Notes: generated by a model not told the origin, from the sequence alone. A stretch of DNA of 64,000 bases from Theristus sp. LFF4_11 (GCA_030248135.1 JASANC010002154.1:47441-111440), one strand, 5' to 3'; positions 37,401 to 52,400 are shown, counted from the first letter of the stretch. Program-made: numbers and translations.

Positions 37401-40400
37401 AATCCTCGACTCGCCCGCTGAAGCGGCTAAACGCCCAACCATATACATTTCTCAAAGCTCACGCGCACACTTGCGCCAGTGCCATAATCTGACTCAACCA
37501 CAAATCTTTCCACACCAAAAAACACCACCCGAAACAACAACAACAACACACGAAATGCACCGGCTCATATTTGCGGATCAGTCGACTGAGATTGTAGCCG
37601 ATCAACTTCAGCGTCTGTACGCCGCGCGACAGGGTGGCGTGATGTAGCGCGGACGTGATCTTCATGTAGAGCAGATCGTCGGCGGTGAGCGCGCACAGCA
37701 TGGCGCCGTCGACCAGGTGCTCAGCGAACGCGTCGCGGTACTGCGGCAGGCCAACGTCGTCCAGCCACCCTGTAGCATGATGCAATAAGCAAACGTTCTG
37801 TTTTTTTTGGAATAGCATTGTCGCTTCGAATGACAGTGACAGAGTGGCCAGTTTACTACTACTACACACTGTAAAACGATGCAATTTACAGAGTCAGATA
37901 TTACTTTTTGTTTTGTGTGAGCAGATCACGGATAATTATAGCTGTACAGTCGAACTGTAAACGTTAGGGAATCAGCTGATTGGTTGGTGGTCACACGTAC
38001 ATGCGATGCTTTCTGTGCAAACCAAACTCCGCCCCTACAGCAATTGCTGCACAGAAAGCATGCATGCATCACGTGATCAGCAACGACCACGCTGATTGCC
38101 TATAATATAGAGTTCGACTGTACAGTCGTCCTGGATAATTTGTAGTATTAGCTGATTGGCTGGTGGTTTTGCCTGAATGTCAAGTTCAAAAAAAGAAATT
38201 TAATCTTTTTTTATAGTTTTTTGATTTTTGATGTGCGAGCATTTGTGAGGCAAATGGTCTTTTGCGGCCGAAGTATAGCTGCCTGAAGGATTGCGGCCTA
38301 GATGATAGCGGCCGGAGCATCGCGGCCTGGACAATCGCGGCCTGGAAGATTGCGGCCCGGGGCGATTGCGGCCTGGGAGGATTGCGGCCTGGGACAATTG
38401 CGGCGCGGGACGATTGCGGCCGAAGTATAGCGGCTTGGACGATAGCGGCCGGAGCATCGCGGCCTGGACAATTGCGGCCTGGAAGATTGCGGCCCAGAAC
38501 GATTGTGGCCTGGGAGGATTGCGGCCTGGGACAATTGCGGCGCGGGACGATTGCGGCCCACGATGTTTTCATGCTTTGTCATCTTTTCAGGTCAAATTCT
38601 AGGGGGCTGAGGGGGGGGGCTGCCCCCCAAAAAAAATTTCGAATCTATCTCTATCTGGGCTCGGCGACAAGGAAAGTTGAGAATGGAAGATTTCGATTTT
38701 GGGTTCTAAGAAAAAAATAATTACTTATCAATAAACAAGAAGACAACTTTTTGGAAAAAAATGAAAACTCGTGTGCGAGCATAACAATGGGAATAATATA
38801 ACCAGTTGCGTGCGACAAAGACAATGACAAAGCACCAATATTTCGTGGGCCGCAATTGTCCCAGGCCGCAATCGTTCCTGGTCGCAATGGTCCCTGGCCG
38901 CAATCGTCCCTGGCCGCAATCGTCCTAGGCCGCGATCCTTCAGGCCGCTATCCTCCAGGCCGCAATGCTTCGGCCTCTATCTAATGGGCCGCAATCGAAC
39001 GCACACCATTGTTAAAGCGAACAGTTGGAATTTGAGTTCGAAAATTAATGCAAAATGAGAAATACGATCTGGACAGTGGATCCTGGTCGCCGCCGCCGTC
39101 ATCGTTGCAAAACCAAAAATTCCGCCATAAAAACTGCTGCTTTTTATTTTTCTGTGTCTCCCAAATCAGAAACAAGGTTTTACATTAATTTCCCAACTCA
39201 TGGGCCACAATCGTCCCGCGCCGCAATTGTCCCAGGCCGCAATCCTCCCAGGCCGCAATCGTTCCGGGCCGCAATCTTCCAGGCCGCTATTATCCAGGCC
39301 GCGATGCTCCGGCCGCTATCGTCCAGGCCGTTATACTTCGGCCGCAATCGTCTCGCGCCGCAATCGTCCCAGGCCGCAATCCTCCCAGACCGCAGACCTC
39401 CTAGGCCGCAATCGCCCCGGGCCGCAATCTTCCAGGCCGCGATTGTCCAGGCCGCGATGCTCCGGCCGCTTTCGTCCAGGCAGCAATCCTTCAGGCCGCT
39501 ATACTTCGGCCGCAAAAGACCATTTGCCTCACAAATGCTCGCACATCAAAAATCAAAAAAACATAAAAAAGATTAAATTTCTTTTTTGAACTTGACATTC
39601 AGGCAAAACCACCAGCCAATCAGCTAATACTACAAATTATCCAGGACGACTATACATAATTACAAGAATCTGTTCTCTGCTTTTTTCTGCTTCTCGGATA
39701 ATCGTTCTGAGAAGAAACCTTGGCTTGGCGCATAAGCATTTTGCAATCAACCCGGTCAATTGGCAGGTCAGACTGTTTGGTTCTTCTGCCGCAGTTGCCG
39801 ACACTTTTTTGGCGGCTCCGCCAATTTGCGAGAACATGGCTGACAGTATGACGGATTGGCTGCTGTTCGCTGACCAAACCAAAATCAATTCCAACAGTTT
39901 TAGAGCGGCAAAGCCGGTTGTTTTTTGGCAACAAAACCAAATCAGTGACGCACTGAGCACTTGATGATAGTCCATTTTGTGCGACGTGTCGTGCACGCCC
40001 GTTTCAATTGTTCGCAGGCAAAGACGCAGCTTCTTGCGGTGCAGTTGATTTTTGATACCGAGCTCCTAAGACAAAGGAAGAACATCAAATCTACCAAAAA
40101 ACGTGCATTCCGATTTCGCCAATCATGCAAGTCGCAGAATTGACGTTAACCTCGCCGCAGTGACTTAGGTTTTTCAACTTTTTTCAACTTTCAACAACTA
40201 ACAACAATAACGCGAACGCGCAACCTTTTCATAATGATCCTCGGGCATCGTCATCAGATGGCGACCAGACTTGACGACGTTGATCGCCTGTGGCGTGTAC
40301 ATGCCCAGTCCGTGTTGTCGCATCCACTGGGCACACTGCGCACGATCCCATTGAACGAACCTGCACGTTCGGAGGGGAAGAACAAACCAGATTGAATCGT

Positions 40401-43400
40401 TGTATTAGTTTCCAAATGATTTTGTAGTTTTTTTCTCTCGAATGCCATCTCCGAACGGTTACAGAAATCTCGAAGTTCTCCACCGAACTCCACCCGGTCA
40501 TTCGGATTAGTTCCTATGGCTGGATTTATAAACAAAACATACATCGTACATCATCGCGCCGACGAACAACACACATGACTTCAATGGCTTTTTGCTTCAC
40601 TTGAATGCAGAATTTTCCCGTTTTTCCGTCTCACCCTCACAAGCACCCGTGTTGCTCAGCACATTTCGCAATAAAAACCGCACTCACATGTCATAGGGTG
40701 GCCTGAGCGGCAGCGCATGCCCACTGCCACCGGCCGTGGAGGCTAGCACGGACGTCGACACCCCGTTCACCCTCGTCAGAGCCCCAGTTGACCGCGACGT
40801 GTCCATCTCGGACGACGCCCGTCTATACCGCCCGCTGATGTCTTGAGAGCCGCTGCGTTTCAGTCTGCGCGCACCAGAATCTCGTTTGGCAAAGTTTCGC
40901 GCAAAAGTTTGCCCGTTTTGCTGGCGGGTGGTTTTTCGCTCAGGTAAATAAAACGCATAACCAATAATAATTACCCGTGTTCAACCTTAGTTCAGGCGAA
41001 GCTACTCTGCTCAACATTCTGACAGAATTTTAACTTTTTTTGCGTGGTCTACACGTTTTCTGTCCAAACACGGAAACTGTCTGCAACGGCTAGACAAGCC
41101 CCATATGAAATAACGATACATGCCCATTGACACTCCAAAATAAGCGCCTTAAGCGCCATTCATGGAGGTTAAAGCGCGCTGAAGCGCGCGTCACTTCGCT
41201 ACACATTCATGAAGCAAAAAAAAACAGCGCGCTTCAGTTTTCGAACATACGCACATTCATACGCGCGTTCATGTTAGCGCGCGTCAACGCGCTTCAGCGC
41301 ACGCGTGCATGAATGGGCCTTTAATTAACGAAAGGAGAAAAAAAATTCCGGTCGATCAATGAACGTACTTTCCGAGTAGATCACGGAACGAGCGTTGCTT
41401 TCGATCTCGTCGGAATTTCTGATTGAACGTTCGCGCTGATCGCAACGTTTCGTCGTCGCTTTCGGCTGAAATTTTTCGTCAATTGATTAAAAAAGGTGAT
41501 CCTGGCAATTTTTATTGGCAATGTTCGGAAATTGCTGAAATCGCTCAGGATAATAATAACATCACTGTTACAGTCCCAGCACCTTTTTTGCTGTGTCCTC
41601 TCAAAACTCCTGGTTAATGTTTATCCGACATAGAATGAGTCAGAATTTCTCATCGCAAAACAAACACTTGTTAAGAAAGCCTTCGAATGATGCTGCCAGA
41701 TGCTCGTTGATTGGTTGCATCATTCAGGTAAACTCGATCTCAACGTACAGTGCAACCAATCATTGACGCTGATATCGCACCAATTCAATTTAGTTTGAAG
41801 AATTCAAAAAAAAACAACAAAAAAAACAAGCAAAAAAGCATCTGCCAACGACCACAACGTTATTGGTCTTTGTTTTTTTTCAAACGAACGAAAAACTAAC
41901 CGACCCACCACGCCCCACAGCATCCGGTAGTTAGCGAAAGCATCTGAACGTTTGTTTTTAGTTAAAAACTTATGAAAAAAAACAACGGACACAGGGTTGA
42001 AAAGCATCGGTTTTGTCCCTTTGATTAAAATTGCGCATGAACAGTTTAATTGACTGGACAGGTTCAACAAGACTAGTGCATGATAAAAATGCAATCTGCG
42101 AACAAAAATAGCACAACAACACAAAAAAAAAACAAAAAAAAACTGATACGAGACAGGGACACCGAGAAAAATCGTGTTATTTGGACAAACAGTTGTGTAC
42201 TGTCACGAAAAAAACCGAAGCAGTTCACGCAACGCAGAACAAAACGCTGATTGGCTGCATCATGTCAAAGTGACTAATCAGCACACTAATCAGCAGCCAA
42301 TCAGCGATTGATAATGAAAAAAACCTACTGTCTGATGAGGTGTACCACGTCGAGCCATCGGAGCTTTTTGCGTCATCTTCTAGTTTCGCTGAAAGAAACC
42401 ATCAAAAGTGGGAAAACTAAGATTCAGTGCAGAAATCTAGGGGTCGTTAGACTTCAGGTGCATTCTAAAGTTCGGAAATTTAAGAAGAAAATTGTTATCA
42501 CGTCAAGTCACTGCAATCACATTAAAACAAAAAAAAAACAAGGCTTTGTGTCTTGCCTCTGACAACTCGGGGGCCTGAAAAATTCACATTCTCTATTTTA
42601 GAAAGAATTAAATAATAAATTTGAATGGAAACTGAATTCGACCGGCCACAATACAATCAACAAAGTAAAAAACCACAAAAAACTGCATTCCAAAAAAACC
42701 GAAAACGAAAGGAAATCAAACTACAATGCATTTTCAATTTCTGCAGAAAGGGCCAAAAAATCACTTTCACAAATAACATTGAAAACGTAAGCATTGCGAG
42801 TTCATTGATTCTGCGATTTTCATTCAGCGACAATCCGTGAAGCGCCGTGGATGATGCATGAAGTAGCATTCAGGGACGCGTCGCTCTGTTAAAACATAGC
42901 AATGCGGTCACTAAATGCCGCTTTATGACTGCCGCTGACGGCCACACTAAACCGTTCGTCCAATAATGGCGATTCTCGCAACAACGTCGCTGGATTTCGC
43001 AACCACTGATCTAGCGAACAACGCCGAAATAAACGAAATCGCAACGTCGAATTTCAGATAAAAAGAAAACGATAACTTCGGTCTACCAGACGAATTGAAG
43101 AGCCAGATCGGAAAGACAAAAAAGAGAAAAATGGATCGGCGGAGAGTGAAAATCGCAGAATAAAGAAGGAAAGAAAACAGAACAGAACAGAACACGCAAT
43201 GAGCTGACCCAAGTTCGGCGCGCTGGTGCTGCGTTTCGACTGTTTCAGCGTGCGTCGTAGCCAGTTGGAGGCACGCTGGCGAACGGTGCCGGTGCCGCCG
43301 GCCGGGGGGCGTGGTGGGCGGCTGGCGACGGTGATGGACGAGTGCGAATTCGAGCCGGTGCTCGGTCGATACGGTGACGTGATCACCGGCAGAGGCGTCA

Positions 43401-46400
43401 GCAGCTCTGGCGCAGCGCCCAGTGCGACTCGTTGTTGTTGTTGATGGTGGTACAAGAGTGCTGCGGCGAGCTCCGAGTCACTCCACTCACCACCGGATGC
43501 GTCGACGTCGACGCCGCCGGCGTAGCTGATCGCCGTGCTCAGCTTCGCACCGCCCGTCGTCGTCGTCGTCGCGTTCGTTGGCAACGTCAGAGAGGACATC
43601 GTCTGCAAGGAGGAGCACGAGATGATGGTGGAGGCACTGGTCGAGTGCTTGTCGGAAGTGGTATTGCCATTGCGTGTTTGTGTGGTTTTTTAGTGACTCG
43701 GTGGTGTGAAGCGGTCCTTGTTTTTTTCAGTGACTCAATGTTGTTACACACACGCGCCACCGCCACAGTAACTGCAAATCTGTATCGTCCATTGAAAACC
43801 GACAAGCGCGACAATTGCGCTTTTTCAACGGAGTTTAAGAAACGTTTCGTAAACGAGGCGCCAAAGATGTGTGAGAAAAAATGGCGGTGTTTCTTCAGAC
43901 GATCAGGGACGTCTGATAGCAATCATGGGAGTTTTTGACATCCAAAACGCGGCGTTGGAACACCCACCTTCTTGCCAGCGGCCAAATTTCTCGGCAAACT
44001 GCCGGTCGAGTAATGCGCCGGCATCAGTTGGCGCTGTTGCTGGTGGTGATGGCCACCGGTTTCCGATCGTTTCAGCTCGTCTAGTTCGGCTGCTAGCTGC
44101 CTCGCGGCGGGCATACCTGAAATGGAAACTGCAGAAAGTTGACCCGACACTGGTTGATAGGATGCGACTATCCACTCGACGACAAACAGTTGCTGAGAAA
44201 ACACAGTGCAGCAACAACAGCTCGCATAAAGTTTGCCATAGCTGCACAGCAACAAGCTCAGGTGATCAATCTCGATCTTGAATGCAACATCATACAAAAT
44301 CGGCAGCTTAATGGAGTGTTGTGGTTGTCTGTTTTGCACCAGCGTCCAAACGAGCCAACGTGTTTTTTTCAAACCTCCGCCCGTTCTGGCGATGATGATA
44401 ATAAAAAAACCAGATCGCTTACGTGCAGGTGCAGCTTTTACTGGGATAATGGCGACGATGAAAAACGAACAACCAACAATCCAAAACAACCAAACCGAAC
44501 TCGTTCAACCCAAAAATCCCCACTCTGTGGACAACCAAAAAAAGCCACTCGTTTCAGCAGACCTGCGACGGTCTGCTGTTGCTGGTGTACGGTAGCAATG
44601 GTGGTCGGCAGGAGTATCGGCGGCTGGTAGCCGGTGTACCCCAACGGGCCGCTCGGGGTACCAGAGGGCGGCGCTTGAGGGGTCTGCCGTCCTGTTGTGG
44701 TGGTTGCGTTTATTGTGGTCGAAGAAGCCTGCTGTTGCTGACCGTGTTGTTGTTGTTGTTGTTGTTGTGACTGGTGTTGTGGGGTGTTGTTGCCTGCAAT
44801 TGGGGGCGGGGGATGAAAGTGAATCCAGCAATGTCTGTGCAACAAGGGTTTTTAGTAAAAAAACTAGGGTGTATACACCCGCCTAGCTGCAACAATCTAA
44901 GGCGTGCGATTCGAGCAAAATTTTAGGCCACTTTGTGCGATAATGGCCAACATACTTGTAATAATCGTTGCTTCTGTTCTCATCAATGTTACCGCATTCT
45001 GTTCCGACCAGCAACTGAAGTTTTTTTGTTCAAGCAAAACATACGCAATTTCCACATGAGAAGCCTGAAGGGGCATTCATGAAGCAATATTTGATGAGCA
45101 CGTAGCTACATGGTTTAACACCGCTGCGCGTCACCAACTTGTGGCTTCATGAATGCCGCTTGCGATTGGCTGCGCACGCACAACTGCAGTCCAGTACCAA
45201 TACCAATGTAGCCGCATCCAACCAAATGTCGTCAATCAGCAAATCAGCAAAAAAAGCAACCAAATGCGAATGCACAAACAGCACCGACCGTTGCTGAGCG
45301 TCGACGACCAAGTGTTGCCGGAGAATGCGGACAGACTGGACGTGTACGAGCTGGAGGAATGCACAGCCGCTTGTTGTTGTGTTTGCTGTTGCTGCTGTAG
45401 CGCATTCGACAGCGCCACGAAACCGGGTACACTGGTCGACTGAACGATCGGCGCGAAACGAGGCGTCCCCGTCACCGTCACCTCCGTTGGTTGCTCGTCC
45501 TGAATGGACAAGGGAAGGCGCTTTTTATGGACTGGCGGGTGTTTTTTGCGATGATTCTTGGAACCGTTTTTTTTTCAGTCGTCTGTGCGCGTACATCTAC
45601 GAAAAAAGCGATTGTACATCACCGAATTTTGCTTTCAAGATATTCCAATAACCAACAACCAATATACCGTCAGGAGTTTTCTCAATTGTTGATTCACATC
45701 ATAGTGGTTTTCGTTCACAGCGGCAGACGGTTGATGTGTGTATGCGGATGCACTGCGCTGAAAGAGCAAGAGACGATTCAAACGACAAGAACAGTTGAAC
45801 AGTACAGAGAGACATAACAAAACAGAGAAAACTTCAAATTCAAAATGATCGACGGCAATTTGCTTTGAGAAGCAACACAACGTATGAAGTCGCACGCTGA
45901 AAACCGTGCATATTGTTATCATATGACAGCAACGTATGCAAAGTTTCGCGGCTCTGTATTCTACTGAAAAATGACAGGTTCAAAGAAATATACTGTATAT
46001 GGCGTTGGTCTAGTCAACCGACCTGCATCATTTCCTGCTGCTGTTGCGACATTCGCGCTTGCTGAGGTGGACAGAGCTGCGGCGTTGGCGTGCTGCTGAA
46101 CTGTTGCTCCATCGTTTGACGAAGTTGCTCAATTTGAACGTCCTGTGCGGTGATTGGTTGAATTGATGGGGGATATTTGAGGTGGACGAAATCAACGTCA
46201 CGTCCATTGGTTGCTACGCGTGAGAAATCTTGTTGTTGTTGTTTTAGATTCAAATCAAGCGGTTTGGTTGTTTTTTATTTCAAGGTTCAAATTTTTTTAG
46301 GAATTCCCAATCAAACACTGACCGATTGTTGTCACAAATGATGGCATCAAAACGCTTTTCAACAATTCGTTTGCAACAAATCGAAGTCGAATTGTAAAGG

Positions 46401-49400
46401 GGCATTCATGAAGCAGTATTTAGTGACGCGTAGCTGTGTTAAAGCATAGCTAAGCGGTCACTAAATACTGCTTCATGAATGCCGCTTAACGCATGTGTGT
46501 GATCGTGATGGGTGTGTGTGTGCGTGATTACCCACTATATTGGCGAGTGAATTGTGGTGAACCACTTGTTCTGCTGTTATTGTGTCTTAGACCTCAGAAC
46601 TCACAAACGTCAGAAGTAAAAAGACTTTTCACAACTTGACATCAAAGAACAAACTGTGCCAACCTTGTCCACATTTGCGTTCATCAGCTGCTGCACGGCG
46701 ATGCGCAACTGATCGATTTCTTCGGCTGAAAAACGAAAAAAAATCAAATTTAGCCAAAAAAAGACGGTTCTTTTTACATCACACTCATTCTTCAAGCTGA
46801 ACACAACCAAACAAGACACAAATCGTCAAAGTCAAAAAAAACTCCACTGCAATTCAAGAGCACGAGTCAAGTTCATGAAAAAAGTGCGAAAACACAAAAA
46901 CGAAAGCAGCGAATTTCAATGAAAAGCATTGAACCTGAAGTCCTTGTCAGAAGACCGCGCTACATCGTCAACATCTGTTTCACAAGTCACCAAACAAACA
47001 CACCGGTTAACGTAAACTGTTACCACGCACCTAATGCGTGCCTGTGTGTTTGTTTCTGACTTGTACAACTGGGAGTTTTTGAATTTTCTTTCTCTGCTCA
47101 ATGGAAGAAAATCACACGTGCAAAAGAAAAGTTCACACGGTCTTCAAACCCGAACTTTATATCAGACCAAAATGACATGATATCATCTAAATCTGACAGG
47201 CTTCAATAAACGGACAAAAAAAGTTGATTTACCGCCTCGATTAACAATGGAACGCAACGCAAAGCGACTCAGTGGCAATGCTAATTTGGAAAATTCAATT
47301 TTGACACACACAGAGAACAAAGGTGAAATTGTTAGAAAATTTCGTTGTGCTCACAAGAATGCTAACGGCTCCAAACAAGCGTCAGAATTTGTTGCAGTCG
47401 TAAAACCGTGACACTTGTGTTACCAACCACCACCAGACACCCGCTCATAAATTTTTTTTTGCGCTCCAAAAAAAGCAAAAACCACGAAAAAGACAAAAAG
47501 TGGCAGCAAATAGCACGGACTAATAAAATGCAGCAAAAGAATGGAACTCTCTTTGCAATGAATCATTTTTTGCTGCAGCCGTGGTTTATTGACCCGGAGC
47601 CGGAAAAAAAGTTTTCTCCAAAGCCAAGTCAGAGCAAAAGCGGCAAACACGACACTTACTGCGTGTCCGGAGATGCTGCATCATTTGCATTACGTCGCCC
47701 GCTATAGTTGAATTTCTTTTGTAAAACTTTTAAAACCAACAATGATAGAAAAACTCACAACTGACTGTCGAAGAAAACCGTACTGTACACACTCTTATAA
47801 CAGGTGTTGTTGGTCTGAAATGTTGCACAGTCACAACTGCTCGTATAGTGTCTCTGTGTTGTGTGTGCCAGTGCGTTTGCGGCTCTGTGTGCAACACCGC
47901 AAAACAGACGCTGAAGAAGTGTAGTGGGGTACGGTTCTCAGAAAACACATACACATGCTGTAGACAGCACAGTGTCCGAAAACATCAAGTACTACGCGAA
48001 TATCATTTGCACAAGTTCATTTCCGTTTTTTCTTCAATGATCGGCTGCAGTGACGAGACACGAATATTGCAAGAGTCAATGAGCTAGCGGCACTTCCCGA
48101 AATTCTATGCTACTTCATTTTGAAAGCTACAGTCGAACACTAAATTGATGAGGCAGTGCAGAGGGGGTGGAGTCTGTCCTGTACAGAAAGCATGCTTCAC
48201 GTGATCGGGATCCAATCAGTTGATTGCCTTTGTTTTAGAGTTCGACTGTACAGTGTACTGCTGCTACGATCAAGCGTAACTATTATGAGCTGACGAAAAA
48301 AAACAGCAATGAAACAAGTATCGGTCAGTTCACAACATCACCCGAAAACGTATGACAGAGAGACGCCCGCAAGTGAAGTGACGCCAAAAAAACACAAAAA
48401 AGTCACACACCGAGTTCTCAATAACTGAGAAAAAACACCTCCTATCGCATATGAGACTTAATAGCAAACAGTTTCTGAAAAGAAATCCACTAGACAAAAC
48501 AAAAACACACTCATTCCGAACAAACAAACAAACAAAAACAAAACAGAAAACAGCCACCGACCATGCGGATCGACGACGACTGCAGAGCCGGGCGACATCG
48601 AGAACGACGAATGATTCGGGGTGCTCGACAGCACGGCCGAGTGCGAGCGGACGGGTGTTCCGGAGGCGGACGAGCAGACGACCAGACTCTGGCCGGAGCC
48701 GACCCGGTAGACGGCGGCGGGGGCGTTCGAGGGGCTGCCGCCGAGTGGCTGCTGCTGCTGGTGCATCACGCCCGCGTGCTCGTCGTTGCCGAGCTTGCTC
48801 TGGATCAGCCGCTGCAGGTGGTTGATCTCGACCTGCCAGTGTTGCTGGTTTTGTTTTATGAGTCGTTTTTCGTTTGTTTTTGTTTTTTGATTCGATACGC
48901 ACTGCCACAATAATAAATCCAGTGCCGCAAAGCAATACGACAAACACACGATTGGCGGCAGAGACGAGACACGAATGGTGCAAGAGACAGTGGTAGCTTT
49001 ACAATGGTACAGTTGCAAGCTGTACTTCCTAAGACTCTATGCTACTTGATTTTTGAGAGCTACAGTCGAACTCTAAATTAAAGGGAATCCGCTGGTTGGT
49101 TGGGGTGGTCACGTGCATGCATGTTTTCTGTGCAGGCATTGCTGGACGCGGCGTATAGTTTGGTTTGCATAGCAAAGCATGCGCACCGTAACCACCAACG
49201 AATCAGCGGATTCCCTACAATTTCGAGTTCGAGCTCGCCGCACCTGTGCACAACGGAGCTTATGCTCGGTCGAGAGTTTATCGCGCTCTAAATCAGCGAA
49301 CTTCATCTTCATCGCCGACACCTCGGCCATCAGATCGAGTTTGCTCGTCTCGAGCGAGCTGCGCATCACGAGCTCCTGAAAGAGTCGCCGGAGTAGGGTT

Positions 49401-52400
49401 GTTAAACAAAAATCAAATTTAAAAAAGTGATAAAAAACAAAAATGCCGATTTTTTGCCGGCGGCCGGAGTGCTCATCAATTGCTTGTTGTTGCTGTTCCA
49501 TACCCGACCATCTATGCATTATATTTCGGGAAAAATTCAGGTATTCCGATGAAACTTTCTGAACGATTTCTTTATTTTTCAACAAACCGGAACAGGTACT
49601 CGAGGTCATTCACTCAAACTCGCAGTTCCCAGAAACAAGACCACTATCAGGAAAAATTTTTGGTGCGTTAGGACCATACATCTCTGGAATCTTTTGTCTG
49701 ATGAAACTGTCACCTCACCAACTACAGCCAGTTTTCGGAGGCGTCTCAAAACACAGGAATATAAAAAAATTCATTCATTTGTCTTTGGTAAATTTTCTGC
49801 TGCATTGGAATAGACAGGAGAGTCCGCCCAGCCGCCAGCACTCTTTGTTTTGTTTTGTTTTGTTTTGAAACATGTTCAACTGAATGTGATTGCGTTTTTG
49901 TTTTGAATCACATGTGCTCTTTTGTGCGACGTTTCGTGTTGTTTTCTTTTTTCTTGTATCTGGTGCAAGTGTGTGTCCATGTCACAGCTCCTTTTATCTC
50001 GCGTTTTTTCTGTGTGCTCTTGTGGCTTTTGTGTTCAGGGTATTCTTTTTGTTAACTAGCACTGTTACTTGCTTGCTGTTGCTCATCACTTGCTGTTAGC
50101 TGTATTTGGGATGGCACAGGAAAAACAAAAGACCATGAACAAAAAAATAACAAAAAAACAAAAAAAAAGAAAAAAAAAGAAAAAAAAGAGAAAAAAAACA
50201 AGAGAGAAAAACTGCGATGAAGAAAAGAAAAGCAACTGTGCCGTGTTTATTTTGCTTTCTCTTGCTTAATTTAATCGTGCCTGAATGTCAATCGTGGCCG
50301 TTGTGCGCTGTCTGATGTTGTCGGTTCGTGATCGCGCTATTTTATTTATTTCTTCTCTCAAGCTTCAATTGTGTTTGCGCGTTTTTTTAACATTCAATTG
50401 TTTCTGACTGTCGACGGTTGGTTTTATTTTGTGGATTTTGTTTCTTTGTGTGAATACCCGGGCAGTCATCTGCCCATTCGTTTGCATCGACTTTTTGCTT
50501 GCTTTCATTCATGCATTCACCAAGTTCATCAATAATCTTGTGTTTCTTTAGGTTTTTTTTTGTGACATCAATTGTGTTTGTTTTGCATAATGGAAGTTTT
50601 GTGAATGTGTTGATGTGAACTGGCCGTGAGGCATACAAATAAAATTGATTGATTGATTGAAACTGCATGGAACTGCATGTGGTAATGAGACGTATGTGGC
50701 TGTCGTTGCTCAAGGTTGTTCAAAGAATCAGATGTCTTCAAAAAAACGGGCCAGCCAGTCCGAGCGAGCCATCGCGCTGTCTGCACATGGCCAAAACTAC
50801 AGGGTGATCCAAAAAAATCCATTTTGGATCACCCTGAATAATCGTTCGCGAGCAACCTGACTGACGCCGCCAAGGCTGTTGGCGACAGTTTTCTGGGGCA
50901 GTGACGACTGGCGACAATGAACCACAACTACAAATCGTCGTGTGCATGGCATAAAGCACCAGACGACACATAGCACTTGATGCCGCAAACACGACGAAAT
51001 GTAAAGCAAAAAGGATGCTGTTCATACAGTTTTATCGGAGTTTCCTGCTTTTCGCGAAATAAAATGGATGGATGGATGGATGGAAAAAAAGGGAGACGTT
51101 TCTGGAATTTTCAATAAATTCGAGCACTGCAGGCAAGAATTCAACAAAGTGACATCATCATCTCATTGTTCACCTCTTGCAGCATCCCCTCGGTGGAGTC
51201 GAGTCGATGGCGTTTCTCAGCGAGTATACTTTCCAGGTCCTTGATTTTGTCCGTCTGAGCGCCGACTTGCTCCGCCAACACGGAGACCTGAGCGTGATCC
51301 AGAAATAGAAAAAAAACACTGGCTGGTTAGTTCGGTCAGATTTTGAGTGTTGTCATGTCATAGTTGTTCCAGAGCCGAGGGGTTGGGGGGGGGGGGGCGA
51401 TATAGATAGCTGGAGCAAATTTTCTAGATAGATAGATAGCTGGAAAATTTTGGGGGGGGGCCGCGGGGGGGGCCATGTGATTTGGGGGGGGCCGGTCAAA
51501 ATTTTGAAATTTGATAGATAGATAGCTAAAACGCTAAAAAGCTATAAAAACAGCAAAATAATGCTAAAAATACACTAAAAATCAAGTATAAACGCGTATT
51601 TTACCTAAAATTAGCGAAATTTTCAAGAATTACGAGCAAAAATGGTCAATTTTGGTCAAATATTGACTCATTTTATGTCTTCGAAGACAAAAATTTTCAG
51701 ATAGATAGCTGGCTGAGAAAATTTTTTAGATAGATAATAGCTGAGCCGAAAAAACCTGTTTGATAGAGATAGATTCGAAAATTTTTTGGGGGGGGGCCGC
51801 CCCCCCCCCCCCCAGGCCCCCCCCCTAGAACAACTATGTGTCATGTTTGCGACAAACTCGAAAGCAGAGCTTGTTGTTGGACTGAGTGAGCAAGTCGCAC
51901 AGATATATACCGTCAGCCAGTAAAGCTGACTGGTGCATGGTGCCACTGGGGCAAACCGGGGCTTAGAGGCTACCCCCTCTCGTGGCCCCACTCACCCCTA
52001 CGCTAAGCCACTGAAGTATCGTACTTTTGGGTTTCTACAAAAAAACATCCGTTCGCACCTGTAACGAAAGACTTTCTCGGTCCGTTTGTAACCTTTGTAA
52101 TCGGTCTTGCAGTTCGCCGTATTCGGGACAGGATACCGTTGACATACTTGGACTGGGACTCTGAAATACACGTACAGTGGCGGCCAAAAGTGTTGGAACG
52201 CTGCGCGCGCGTGTTGCATCAGCCGTACAAACGCTATTATAAGAATTTATGGGCAACGTTGGGTCGAAAAGTGTCCCGTGAACCCAACGTTGCCCATAAA
52301 TTCTTATAATACCGTTTGTACGGCTGATACGACACGCGCGCAGCGTTCCAACACTTTTGGCCGCCACCGCATATGCGATTCCAACTACTTTTGTAAAAAA

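Noticed and set aside
38258..39520. CRISPR-like array of short repeats
   Set aside because: Units are contiguous and variable without unique spacers, lie in an inverted arrangement, and the context is a eukaryotic intron.
38186..39589. Long open frames with repeating Arg/Pro/Gln/Ser or Gly/Ile/Ala/Trp units on both strands
   Set aside because: They are translations of the GCGGCC minisatellite arms; the same unit is open in several frames on both strands.
43432..43938. 168-codon plus-strand frame
   Set aside because: Antisense shadow of liprin-beta exon 43602-43209.
48330..48983. 217-codon minus-strand frame
   Set aside because: It overlaps the liprin-beta exon 48832-48562 in another frame; the coding frame there fits the conserved coiled coil and splice phases.
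50801..50834. Transcription terminator hairpin
   Set aside because: The window is eukaryotic; the sequence matches mariner-type termini.
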